DNA of 64,000 nt from Sporotomaculum syntrophicum (GTDB lineage: Bacteria > Bacillota > Desulfotomaculia > Desulfotomaculales > Desulfallaceae). Location: NCBI RefSeq assembly GCF_009932395.1, contig NZ_LSRS01000003.1, positions 468,406 through 532,405 of the forward strand, given 5' to 3'. A model generated the notes under the pieces. The model did not search any database and was not told the origin of the DNA. It was given only the letters and a program-made list of their open reading frames with translations. Positions 23,963 through 32,841 of this stretch are shown piece by piece (the first letter of the stretch is position 1; each line of letters begins with the position of its first letter). The position numbers and the translations under genes were made by a program.

Positions 23963-25885
23963 CTACTGAGACAATGCCCTGCCTGCCACGCGTTTGTCAC
24001 CCACCCGGCGGGTAATTTTCTCCTTGTCCATGTACTCCAGCAGCGGTAGTGCGTATTTGCGGGAAGTTTGCAGTATGTCCCTTAATTCCCCCAGCATTAG
24101 TTCTCCTTTTTCTGCCAGGTGGTTTTTAACGAGAGCTAATATCTCTGCCAGTGCCCGTTGATGGAAGAACATGCCATCTGCCACTTTCACCAGGGTACCC
24201 TGGTTGAGTAAATAGTTTAAAACCTCCTGCTCATCCTTGGTAAGGCCAACTTCCTGAACTGCTTCGCTCCAGCCCGGGGGTTGATAGGGGTTGGCCAGGA
24301 AGAATTCCTCAAGCTGTTTAATAGCGATGCTTTGAGCTGAGCTAGGCGTTGGCGTAAAGCCATATATGGCTACGCTGTTAGCCTGTAATTCCAGGTTGCC
24401 CGACTGCTCCAGTCCCAGCAGCAGCATCTGAAAATGTTTGTTGCTCAGGGCAGGGAACAAACGGGAGCGCAGCTCTTCCTTGGGATATCCCTCGCGCAGG
24501 GGGAATTTTTTATGGTATTCGACCAGCGCTTGCTCAAGCTTGTCCTCCCACTTGGCCAGTACCTGGACAGACAAGTAGGTCTTTTCACCTTCATAGGCCA
24601 GTTCCACAGCATCTCCCTGCTCAAGAAGGTCCGACAGGGCGTCCAACACCGTTTCTGTTGTTAAACCGGTGCCTGAAACTAAATCATCTTTGGTACACAA
24701 GCGGGCGTTGGCGGCCAGGTATTGCTCTAGCAGCTCGCCAGGGGTGCCTTTTTCCGCCGTGCTCAGGGCTTTAATGAGCTCTTCCCGGTAACGCTTGTGT
24801 TTAATCGCGTTGGGCTCGACCACTACTCCCCCTCCAATGGTGCGCATGGGTGAATAGGAACGGATTACCATGTGGTCGCCTCTGGCTGACGCTACCGATT
24901 CTTCCATTTGTAACTGAATAAAAGCCTCAGCGCCCGGCTCCAGTTCCTCGCGGTCCAGCAGGATAACCCGGCCCAGTAATTCGGCCGAACCCAGGTAAAC
25001 CCGCACTCTGGCCCGGTTTTTCAGCGGTTTGGGTGCGCTGGCTAAATACTGCAATTTAACATCCAGCCGGTGGGTGGGCCGCATACTGCCCGGAGCAGCC
25101 AGGACCCGCCCGCGTTCTAGCACTCCGGTTTCCAGCCCGGATAAATTAATGGCCACTCGCTGGCCGGCCTCGGCAGTTTGTACCTTTTGCCCGTGCACCT
25201 GGATATTGCGCACCCGGTAGGTCCCGCCGTTTGGGTAAATCTGCAGGGTGTCGCCGGTGTTGATTTGTCCTGAAAGCAGCGTGCCCGTGGCCACTGTGCC
25301 AAAGCCGGTGATGGTGAAAACCCTGTCTACAGGCAGGCGAGGCGGTCCATTATATTTTTTGGCCTGTTGCTCAGCTTCAACGGCCAGTTGATTGATCACC
25401 TTCAGCAGTTCGTCCAGGCCTTCACCTTTGATGGCGGACACACTAACCAGCGGAGCGTTCTCAAGCACGGTATCTTTGACAAAATCACGGGTATCCTCGA
25501 TAACCATTTCCAACCATTCTTCATCCACCAGGTCTTTTTTGGTGATCACTACCACACCCCGGTCAACCTTGAGCAGCTGAATAATATCCAGGTGCTCTCT
25601 GGTTTGAGGCATTACCCCCTCGTCAGCGGCGATGACCAGTAAAACAATATCTATACCGCCAACCCCGGCCAGCATGTTTTTAATAAACCTTTCGTGTCCG
25701 GGCACATCAATAATGCCTACTGTCCGACCGTTGTTCAGCTTCAGGTAGGCAAAGCCCAATTCAATGGAAATACCCCGCTCCTTTTCTTCCTTGAGCCGGT
25801 CGGTATCCACGCCCGTCAACGCCTTAATTAGCACTGTTTTGCCATGATCTACGTGGCCTGCCGTACCAATAATGATATGTTTTAT
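23963..25885 (-). CDS. selB: selenocysteine-specific elongation factor SelB, with a non-canonical ATA start
   Basis: A 640-residue EF-Tu-like factor that brings Sec-tRNA to UGA codons. N-terminal GTPase motifs: [11 protein letters not shown] (7-17), DVPGH and TKKD. Domains 2 and 3 follow, then C-terminal winged helices that bind the SECIS hairpin. The P-loop is only intact if translation begins above the GTG at 25834. In that frame the first stop upstream is 18 bases above the ATA at 25885, and the only start-like codons are ATA, ATC and ATT. The ATA lies 9 bases after GGAGG and overlaps the selA stop as ATAA, so it is my chosen start. This is a real oddity, or a sequence error for ATG. selA lies directly upstream. 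Confidence 0.88.
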   Translation of the reverse strand: MKHIIIGTAGHVDHGKTVLIKALTGVDTDRLKEEKERGISIELGFAYLKLNNGRTVGIIDVPGHERFIKNMLAGVGGIDIVLLVIAADEGVMPQTREHLDIIQLLKVDRGVVVITKKDLVDEEWLEMVIEDTRDFVKDTVLENAPLVSVSAIKGEGLDELLKVINQLAVEAEQQAKKYNGPPRLPVDRVFTITGFGTVATGTLLSGQINTGDTLQIYPNGGTYRVRNIQVHGQKVQTAEAGQRVAINLSGLETGVLERGRVLAAPGSMRPTHRLDVKLQYLASAPKPLKNRARVRVYLGSAELLGRVILLDREELEPGAEAFIQLQMEESVASARGDHMVIRSYSPMRTIGGGVVVEPNAIKHKRYREELIKALSTAEKGTPGELLEQYLAANARLCTKDDLVSGTGLTTETVLDALSDLLEQGDAVELAYEGEKTYLSVQVLAKWEDKLEQALVEYHKKFPLREGYPKEELRSRLFPALSNKHFQMLLLGLEQSGNLELQANSVAIYGFTPTPSSAQSIAIKQLEEFFLANPYQPPGWSEAVQEVGLTKDEQEVLNYLLNQGTLVKVADGMFFHQRALAEILALVKNHLAEKGELMLGELRDILQTSRKYALPLLEYMDKEKITRRVGDKRVAGRALSQ

Positions 25886-27321
25886 GGTAAAGCACCTCCC
25901 TTAAGCACTCGGGTAAGCACAGCCACTAGGGTGGTTTCCTCGCCCGGCAGAATAGTGCGCAGGTCGAGCAGCAATTTTTCATCCTGCAGCCTGCCAATTA
26001 CAGCCGGTTCTTGCTCCCGCAACCGGCCGGCTAGATCGAAAACAGTCATGTCCCTGGGGGCTACTTCTACTCCCCAGGAAGGGAGGTCGGCAGTGGGTAG
26101 TGCTCCCCCCCCTACGGCTGAATTTGTTTGCACCACTTTGCACAAGGCATATTCACCGGCAGCTGTGTTCAGCTCTGCGGTTACGGCTTCCGCTCTCTGC
26201 TTGAGCAGGTTGTTATCGGCGGAGAGCATGGCCAGTGTTGGGATGCGCTGCCAGGCCATCTGTGGCTCAATGTATTCACGCAGAGTGGCTTCTAAAGCGG
26301 CAATAGTAAATTTATCTATCCGTACTGCCCTGGTGAGCGGGTTCTTTTTCATGCGATCAATGTATGACTTTTTGCCAACGATGATCCCTGCCTGGGGGCC
26401 GCCCAGCAGCTTATCCCCGGAAAAAGTGACCACATCGGCGCCGTCTTTGACCACCTGTTGTACGGTAGGCTCGGCGGGAAGCCCGTAAACACTCAAATCC
26501 TTCAGTGAACCGCTGCCCAGGTCAGACATTACCGGTAACTGTCCGGACAAGCCCAGGTCAACAAGCTCGGCAATTGTGGTTTCCCTGGTGAAGCCCATAA
26601 TGCGGTAATTGCTGGTATGTACGTGCAGCAATAAGGCTGTTTCCGGCGTAATGGCTCGCTGGTAATCGGCGGGATAAGTTTTATTGGTGGTCCCCACTTC
26701 TACCAAACGGCAACCGCTCTGGGTCATGACGTCGGGGATACGAAAAGAGCCGCCGATTTCCACCAGTTGCCCCCGGGAGACAATTACTTCCCTCCCGCTG
26801 GCCATAGTGCCCAGTGCCAGCAGGACAGCGGCGGCGTTGTTATTGACTACCAGCGCTGCCTCGGCGCCGGTTAATTGGATCAGCAATTGTTCCACCGGGG
26901 CATAACGCGAGCCGCGCTTGCCGGTAGCCAAATCCATTTCCAGGTTGGAATAACCCGAGGCGGCATCATTGATCGCTTGCCGGGCACTCTCCCCCAGCAC
27001 TGCCCGTCCCAGGTTGGTATGCAGCACCACACCGGTGGCATTAATCACCTTGCGCAGGTTGGGACGGTTTCGGGAATGGGCTAGTTTAGTTGTTTTTTCT
27101 ACAATCAAGGCTAGCAAATAATCCCTGGCTTGGTGCTCAAGCGGAGCCTGCAGCCGTCCGGCCGACAGGTCTGCTCTCAATAAGGTAATCGTGTCCCGAA
27201 TAGCTTGTAGCACTAAAGGACGCGGTACTGATTGTGCCAGGGTATAGATAACCGGGTTTTGCAGTACCTCATCCACCGGCGGTATATGCCTTAATAGGCT
27301 GTTGGGGTTATGTTCATACAT
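25882..27321 (-). CDS. selA: L-seryl-tRNA(Sec) selenium transferase
   Basis: A 479-residue PLP enzyme that turns Ser-tRNA(Sec) into Sec-tRNA(Sec) using selenophosphate. PLP-binding lysine K304 is in TFSGDKLLGGPQAG. VINATGVVLHTNLGRA (about 92-107) and LEMDLATGKRGSRY (about 127-140) are typical SelA sections. ATG 27321 follows GCAGGAGGACTCTT. Its 3' end overlaps the selB start. selD and the tRNA-Sec gene (selC) are not visible in the window. The system serves at least the selenoprotein at 1538-1882. Confidence 0.95.
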   Translation of the reverse strand: MYEHNPNSLLRHIPPVDEVLQNPVIYTLAQSVPRPLVLQAIRDTITLLRADLSAGRLQAPLEHQARDYLLALIVEKTTKLAHSRNRPNLRKVINATGVVLHTNLGRAVLGESARQAINDAASGYSNLEMDLATGKRGSRYAPVEQLLIQLTGAEAALVVNNNAAAVLLALGTMASGREVIVSRGQLVEIGGSFRIPDVMTQSGCRLVEVGTTNKTYPADYQRAITPETALLLHVHTSNYRIMGFTRETTIAELVDLGLSGQLPVMSDLGSGSLKDLSVYGLPAEPTVQQVVKDGADVVTFSGDKLLGGPQAGIIVGKKSYIDRMKKNPLTRAVRIDKFTIAALEATLREYIEPQMAWQRIPTLAMLSADNNLLKQRAEAVTAELNTAAGEYALCKVVQTNSAVGGGALPTADLPSWGVEVAPRDMTVFDLAGRLREQEPAVIGRLQDEKLLLDLRTILPGEETTLVAVLTRVLKGGALP

Positions 27322-27379
27322 AAGAGTCCTCCTGCTATGACTATCTATAATACAGTATATGGCTGTGGCGGCTTATATC

Positions 27380-28705
27380 TTATAGACCCGCCCGCCGACG
27401 TACCCGTTTAATTGCCTCGTTGCACCGCACCAGCAAGTCAGATTCGTCAATAGTAGTTAACCGGTCATTGGCAAAAACTATTTGCCCATCTACCATCGTC
27501 AGGGTGACATCGCTGCTTTTGGCTTGGTAGACCAGCTGGCTGTAGATGTTATTGTAGTCAACCGGCGCGCAATGCAGGTTGTTTAAATTAACCAAAGCCA
27601 GGTCAGCTTTTTTACCTACTTCCAGGGAGCCAATCTGCTGTTCAAGCCCCATCGCCGCCGCTCCACCCAGGGTAGCCAGCTCAAAGGTTTGCCAGTCAGG
27701 CATGGCTGTTGGTCCATGTAGCGGTTTTTGGATTAAAGACGCCGTACGCATTTCTATAAACTGGTCCAGGTTATTGTTGCAAGGGGCACCGTCGGCTCCA
27801 AGAGCTACGTGGATGCCTTGAGCCAGCATTTGGGGGATGGGGGCGATGCCCGAGCCAAGTTTCAGGTTGCAGGAGGGACAGTGTACCACTTTTGTACCAC
27901 TGCGGCGCAGTATTTCAATTTCCTCTTCATCTACCCAAATACAGTGAGCCAGGATTAGGTTGGTGTCGGTTAGACCCAGCTGATCCAAATAAACAATATT
28001 GCGCGTGCCCTTTTCAGCCTGCACAATAGCGATTTCGTTCCGGTTTTCCGAAGCGTGAGTATGCACTGCTACGTTATACCGGTCGGCTAAATCGCGCACC
28101 TGCACCAGTAACTCCTCACTGCAGGAAATCGCAAAGCGTGGGGTAAAGGCATATTGCAGTCGCCCTTCGGCGGCACCGTGCCATCTTTCCAGCAGGTCGA
28201 CACTTTGCTGCAGGGAATTACTGGTATTTTCCAGTAAGTTGCCGATACTTGGGGGGCCGCAGTCCATCATAATTTTACCGCTGATAGCCCTGATGCCTGT
28301 ATCCACAATAGCCTGAAAGGCGTGCTCAGCGTAGTGCACAGACTCCATGTCAATGATGGCGGTGGTACCGCCCCGGAATAATTCGCCGATGCCTAAAAGA
28401 GCCGAGTAATAAACCGATTCGGGGTCATGAGCCCCTTCCAGCGGCCAGATGCGGGTTTGCAGCCAATCCATTAACTGCATATCGTCAGCTTGTCCCCGGA
28501 AAAGAGTCTGGCAGAGGTGCACATGGGCCTGGATCAACCCGGGGATTAATACTTGCCCCCGGGCATCAATCACCCGGTCGGCGTCCTGGTTAATATCGCC
28601 AATAGAGGAGATACGGTCATCTTCGACCAGTAACCCACCCTGCAGTACCTGGCGGTCCTGGTTCATCGTAACGATAAAGGCGTTATTGATTAGAATACTG
28701 GACAA
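27380..28705 (-). CDS. amidohydrolase of the 5'-deoxyadenosine / SAH deaminase family
   Basis: A 441-residue metal-dependent deaminase. HVHLCQTLFRG (about 60-70), THASENRNEI and HCPSCNLKLGSG carry the metal and substrate residues of the ATZ/TRZ/MtaD group, and LGADGAPCNNN has the catalytic Asp. Members remove ammonia from S-adenosylhomocysteine, methylthioadenosine or 5'-deoxyadenosine; which one is not decidable here. Guanine deaminase is less likely. TTG 28705 follows AAGGAGAACTACCGA. It lies 58 bases upstream of selA and may be cotranscribed. Its range of SAM by-products fits a radical-SAM-rich anaerobe. Confidence 0.83.
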   Translation of the reverse strand: MSSILINNAFIVTMNQDRQVLQGGLLVEDDRISSIGDINQDADRVIDARGQVLIPGLIQAHVHLCQTLFRGQADDMQLMDWLQTRIWPLEGAHDPESVYYSALLGIGELFRGGTTAIIDMESVHYAEHAFQAIVDTGIRAISGKIMMDCGPPSIGNLLENTSNSLQQSVDLLERWHGAAEGRLQYAFTPRFAISCSEELLVQVRDLADRYNVAVHTHASENRNEIAIVQAEKGTRNIVYLDQLGLTDTNLILAHCIWVDEEEIEILRRSGTKVVHCPSCNLKLGSGIAPIPQMLAQGIHVALGADGAPCNNNLDQFIEMRTASLIQKPLHGPTAMPDWQTFELATLGGAAAMGLEQQIGSLEVGKKADLALVNLNNLHCAPVDYNNIYSQLVYQAKSSDVTLTMVDGQIVFANDRLTTIDESDLLVRCNEAIKRVRRRAGL

Positions 28706-28920
28706 TCGGTAGTTCTCCTTTATAAGTTTTGCTTGAAAGTTGCTGTAATTTATATTCTGACCTGGTAACTATTTTACACTTCAAGATGATTAAGGTAAAT
28801 TCCTCTAATGATATTGTTCTGCAAGTTGTTAAAATAAATTCAGACTGTAGCAGTTGTCCATTGACTTCACCCCGTTACAGATATAGTAAATAGTACCGTG
28901 GACAAGGACTAAATAAAAAT

Positions 28921-28950
28921 GAGGTGCCGGTCTCTTACACCTGGTACCTC
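28921..28950 (-). terminator. terminator of the trk operon
   Basis: GAGGTACCAGGT pairs with ACCGGCACCTC on the minus strand (one bulge), followed by ATTTTTATTTAG. It lies 31 bases past the trkA-like stop. Confidence 0.7.
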
Positions 28951-28980
28951 TTGGGTAGATCATCATTTAGCATTAGTATG

Positions 28981-29673
28981 TTATAACTTCTTATTAACGT
29001 GTTTTATTTTTCGATTTCCCATATTGGCTTCTTCAAATTTTTGCAGCTTCGTATTTTTGCCAAAGACCACAATGCTATCACCTTGTTTAAGGAGGGTGTT
29101 AGCGGTAGGCTGAACAGGTTCGTAATCATGATATACCAGTAAAACCCACATACCGAACTTTTCAAAGGTATTAATCTTTTCCAAGGTTTTATTAGCAAAG
29201 CCCGGTCCTACTTCCAGCTGTTCAACCACAAAGCCCTGGGGCAGTTCCAGGGTTTCAATTTCTGCCTCGGTGGAAATTGCGTGGGCTAGCCGAAGACCCA
29301 TATCACGCTCCGGGAAAACAACCCGGTCGGCGCCCATCTTCTGTAAAACAGTGCCTCTCCTCTGACTTGGCGCTTTGACAGATACTGTAACACCGGCATC
29401 CTTTAATATGCTGGTGGCAATTAAAGCGCCTTCAAAATCTGAACTCATCGCGACCACTGCTTCATCAAAATTTTTTTCGCCTATAATTCTAGCTAATTCA
29501 TCGTCATTATTGCCCACGTCAAGCACGGCACCCGAAACAATCATATCCCGTACATCATCCAGTTTATCTTCATTCACATCGATAGCGAAGACATCATGCC
29601 CTCTGTCATATAGACCTTGAATCACACCCCGGCCAAAACGACCGGCTCCGATGACTAGTACAGATTTTTTCAT
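28981..29673 (-). CDS. potassium uptake regulator TrkA/KtrA (RCK domain)
   Basis: A 230-residue cytoplasmic gating subunit. Residues 1-120 form a Rossmann RCK-N domain (LVIGAGRFGRGVIQGL, with acidic VFAIDVNEDKL). Residues 140-220 form the RCK-C ligand-binding part. It senses nucleotides (ATP/NADH) and opens its membrane partner, encoded just upstream at 29717 with a 43-base gap. The single-RCK size fits KtrA rather than the double TrkA of enterics. Confidence 0.88.
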   Translation of the reverse strand: MKKSVLVIGAGRFGRGVIQGLYDRGHDVFAIDVNEDKLDDVRDMIVSGAVLDVGNNDDELARIIGEKNFDEAVVAMSSDFEGALIATSILKDAGVTVSVKAPSQRRGTVLQKMGADRVVFPERDMGLRLAHAISTEAEIETLELPQGFVVEQLEVGPGFANKTLEKINTFEKFGMWVLLVYHDYEPVQPTANTLLKQGDSIVVFGKNTKLQKFEEANMGNRKIKHVNKKL

Positions 29674-29716
29674 GATAATTAAAGCACCTGCCTAACTTGC
29701 ATGGATTGGGGGCGGC

Positions 29717-31030
29717 TTACCCGATGAGGATGTTTTCCTTCATGAAATGGGATTGACGTTTCTCCCTGCCGGCCAGGATCATTACTGTTGTAAAAATACC
29801 TATACGGCCGATTAACATTAAAAGTCCGAGCAGTATAAGTCCAAAGGGAGATAACTGGGACGTTATACCCATTGATAAGCCCACCGTGGACAGTGCAGAG
29901 ACAACTTCAAACATTACCGGCATCAGTGGCAGGTCTTCTACCGTCATCAGCAGCAAAGTACTGACCATGACCAGCATACCTGCCATGACTACCACGGCAA
30001 AAGCTTTGCTTACACTCTTGGGGGCGATTTCCCTTTCAAAAAAAACGACTACCTTTTTGCCGCGTACCAGAGACCAGACCGCTAAAACCACCGTTCCCAG
30101 GGTGGTAGTCTTGATGCCCCCACCGACTGATCCCGGGCTGGCCCCAATGAACATCATAATAATCATGAGAAAAATAAATGGTTCGTTCCAGGACGTTACC
30201 GGTATGGTAACGAAACCGGCAGTACGAGTAACTGTTTGAAATACGCTGGTCATTATCTTGTCCTCCAGTGGAGTGCCCTCCAGGAGGTGATTGAACTCAC
30301 TGGTTAAGAAAAACACACTACCCACCAGTATAATAACACCGGTAACCAACAAAACCATACGGCTGTGCAGGCTGAGCCTTTGCCAGTTGCGTATCATAAA
30401 AAGTTCTTGTAAAACAACAAAGCCAAGGCTACCCAGAAAAATCAGGACAACTATCACCAGATTGACGCCAAAATTATGGCGGAACGATTCCAGGCTTTGC
30501 CCGGTTAGGTCAAACCCGGCGCCGTTAAAGGCGCTAACCGCATGAAAGGCGAGGAACAGCATGCCCTGAATGATCCCGTCCTCCCATACGTCAGGAATAA
30601 GAAAACCCATTATAATTGCGCCGATGCCTTGGATAACCAGGGCTAGGAGAATAATGTGACGTACCAGTCGTATAACCCCGGACATGCTATAAGTATTACG
30701 GTCTTCGGTAATCAGCATGCGCTGGCCCAAATGAATCCGCAGACCCAGCATAGTCATGATGATAGTGACCAGGACCATGACCCCCAGACCGCCAACTTGC
30801 ATAAGCACTATGATAACCACATGCCCAAACGTGGTCCAGTGGCTTAATGTGGGAACTACTGTGAGCCCGGTTACCGTAAGGGCTGAGGTGGCGGTAAACC
30901 AGGCTTGCATCAAATCGGTTGCTCCAGGCTCTGTAGAGGCTATGGGCAGCATCAGCAGTATAGTGCCAACCAGGTCAACCAGTGCGTAGCCTATTAGCAG
31001 CGGTTGACCAAGTTTTATTTTTCTTCGCAT
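29717..31030 (-). CDS. potassium transporter TrkH/KtrB family
   Basis: A 437-residue membrane protein of about eight or more hydrophobic helices with four M-P-M-type pore loops. Selectivity-filter glycines are seen at ALTVTGLTV, AFNGAGFDL, RTAGFVTIP and LSTVGLSMGI. GASPGSVGGGIKTTTLGT is a classic TrkH/KtrB signature. It imports K+, driven by Na+ or membrane potential, with the RCK protein downstream. ATG 31030; the two genes form an operon closed by the hairpin at 28921. Confidence 0.9.
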   Translation of the reverse strand: MRRKIKLGQPLLIGYALVDLVGTILLMLPIASTEPGATDLMQAWFTATSALTVTGLTVVPTLSHWTTFGHVVIIVLMQVGGLGVMVLVTIIMTMLGLRIHLGQRMLITEDRNTYSMSGVIRLVRHIILLALVIQGIGAIIMGFLIPDVWEDGIIQGMLFLAFHAVSAFNGAGFDLTGQSLESFRHNFGVNLVIVVLIFLGSLGFVVLQELFMIRNWQRLSLHSRMVLLVTGVIILVGSVFFLTSEFNHLLEGTPLEDKIMTSVFQTVTRTAGFVTIPVTSWNEPFIFLMIIMMFIGASPGSVGGGIKTTTLGTVVLAVWSLVRGKKVVVFFEREIAPKSVSKAFAVVVMAGMLVMVSTLLLMTVEDLPLMPVMFEVVSALSTVGLSMGITSQLSPFGLILLGLLMLIGRIGIFTTVMILAGREKRQSHFMKENILIG

Positions 31031-31106
31031 TATGACCTCTGTTCGTCAAGTGCCGTTTGAATTATAGAATACCAAAATATAAGTAGTGTCACAAGAGTTG
31101 GCATGC

Positions 31107-31140
31107 AAAAACCCTGCTGCCGTCGGACGGTGCAAGGTTT
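31107..31140 (-). terminator. terminator of the 31313 gene
   Basis: AAACCTTGC pairs with GCAGGGTTT on the minus strand around a G+C-rich inner helix, followed by TTGC. It lies between the 31313 gene and trkH. Confidence 0.65.
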
Positions 31141-31312
31141 GGGAAATTTCTTATGTTAACCGGGGTAAAATATGTTTAGTTTGACTCGTCCGTATTCGTG
31201 AAGCAAGTTAGCAATTTTTTCAATAATGAGCTGTGTTGTATGGACAAGTTCGAACAATTGCCGACCCTCTCCCATTACATGTAATGAAATCTAATTGACT
31301 AGTTGTTCTAAC

Positions 31313-32083
31313 TTATACAACCATGAGCTGCAACTCGGGTTTTTCCGCAGCAAATAAACTCAGCAATGCTTGCAGTGATTCTTTATCTTTGCCCGGCGGC
31401 AGCTGATGTAAAATATACTCGGCTTTACCAACATATTCATTGATTTGTGGGGCAGAGTCGTTTCTTGACCAGAGTCCGAAAGCCATGCCAAGATTAAGTC
31501 CTAATTGATACAGCATATCTTTAGCCAGGTTGTCTGCACCGGCTAAATCAGCGGCAAGATAGGCACCACAGGCCAGCAGTTCCGCACTCTCGCCGCGGAT
31601 AGCGTCATTGTAGGCCAGCGGATCAGTGATGGCCAGGTCCGGATTGTTCAATATGGTTACTTCATTTTTATTAATGGTGCAAATCAGTTCCGCCATGTTT
31701 CTCAAATAGTGTACTATACCGGCATTGCACAGGGTGGTAAAGAATTTGCCATATAGGAAGTCTCCCACCAGCACGGGAAACTGGCAGTCAGTCCGTGTAT
31801 CTGTTGGGTTATCTTCATCTGTGCCATCTTCCGAAAGTTTTTCATGCACTTGGGATGCCATAAAAATAAACTGCAGTACGGCTGCCAATGCTACAGTCTG
31901 TCTGTTGGCCGGGCTGAACAATCGATGGCAGATCAGGACCAGAGCGGGTCGCAAGTTATTATATAAATAACTAACGTCTTGCTTAACATAATCCTTAATA
32001 TGACCGTTTCGAATATACAGATTTTTGTGGATTAGATTTTGTACCTGGTCTAAATCATCGTTGATATGCTGGAATATTTGCAT
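31313..32083 (-). CDS. polyprenyl-synthetase-like protein lacking the DDxxD motifs
   Basis: A 256-residue, largely helical protein. Its order of segments follows trans-prenyltransferases: RPALVLICHRLF, AAVLQFIFMASQVHEKLSEDG where HDDxxD should lie, then FPVLVGDFLYGKFF, the usual GDYLxAKxF. The aspartate-rich motifs that hold Mg-diphosphate are missing or altered (VHEKLSEDG; no second DDxxD). It may be a non-catalytic partner or have a new role. The match is to fold pattern only. ATG 32083 follows AAAGGAGGCTGCACACCAA. It stands alone. Confidence 0.55.
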   Translation of the reverse strand: MQIFQHINDDLDQVQNLIHKNLYIRNGHIKDYVKQDVSYLYNNLRPALVLICHRLFSPANRQTVALAAVLQFIFMASQVHEKLSEDGTDEDNPTDTRTDCQFPVLVGDFLYGKFFTTLCNAGIVHYLRNMAELICTINKNEVTILNNPDLAITDPLAYNDAIRGESAELLACGAYLAADLAGADNLAKDMLYQLGLNLGMAFGLWSRNDSAPQINEYVGKAEYILHQLPPGKDKESLQALLSLFAAEKPELQLMVV

Positions 32084-32177
32084 TTGGTGTGCAGCCTCCT
32101 TTGCTTAAACACTATTATATTCGGTGCTGCGATAGAATTTCCTTCTGCCGGTTTTTTTTTGCCTATAAAAAGCAATA

Positions 32178-32207
32178 ACCTTGCGTTTGTTTGCCAAACA
32201 GCAAGGT
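32178..32207 (-). terminator. terminator downstream of speD
   Basis: ACCTTGC and GCAAGGT pair with an inner GTTTG/CAAAC helix. On the minus strand it is followed by TATTGCTTTTTATAGG. Confidence 0.6.
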
Positions 32208-32249
32208 CATGCTAACCTCCACTTAAGTTGGTACTAATAAATATCCCTC

Positions 32250-32630
32250 CTAAAGATTTACGGCTTCCTGGTGCAAAATATCAGGAAAAATACCCCGTTT
32301 TGTCTCTTTAGCTGTGAGATGCTTGGCGCAGAATTGCTCTGTTAAATAGTTGCACGCATCCCAGGGATCCACCTTGTCTCCACAGGTAAATACATCAACA
32401 GCTGCATAACCCAATTCAGGCCAGGTATGAATGGCTAAATGTGATTCAGATATTACAACCACTCCACTGACCCCCTGCGGGCTGAATTTATGGAATACAA
32501 ATTCTCTGATCTCGGCGCCGGCCTCAAGTGCCGCGTTAACCATGATTCTTTCCACCCTGGCGATATCATTGAGAATATCATATTCACATCCATAGATTTC
32601 AGCTAATACATGGCGGCCCAAAGGTTTCAT
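32250..32630 (-). CDS. speD: S-adenosylmethionine decarboxylase proenzyme
   Basis: A 126-residue SpeD/SpeH of the short Bacillus type, giving decarboxylated SAM for spermidine synthesis. The chain cuts itself before S63 (in [13 protein letters not shown]), which becomes the pyruvoyl cofactor. C83 in FTCGDK is the usual proton donor. It carries AAAGGGGGAAGATAATAGG before ATG. No speE is next to it, so either spermidine synthase lies elsewhere or the product has another use. Confidence 0.93.
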   Translation of the reverse strand: MKPLGRHVLAEIYGCEYDILNDIARVERIMVNAALEAGAEIREFVFHKFSPQGVSGVVVISESHLAIHTWPELGYAAVDVFTCGDKVDPWDACNYLTEQFCAKHLTAKETKRGIFPDILHQEAVNL

Positions 32631-32841
32631 TCCTATTATCTTCCCCCTTTATTTAATTGTATTGGCTTGCTTATGTCAGCAAAAAGCAGCTACCTTATAC
32701 CAGCCAAACTCAATTTTAGCATAAAATCATGTAATGTCAACAAGATTTTAAGCTTAGTTTGGGATTTACTTTGATTATGTTGTGTTTCAACGTGCTTCCT
32801 TTACTTTGCGCAGTTTTTCCTTATTTATAAAAGCAATGTAC

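Noticed and set aside
31273-31286. CATTACATGTAATG palindrome as an operator
   Set aside because: A perfect 14-bp palindrome, but it is single, lies downstream of the nearby gene and has no second copy.
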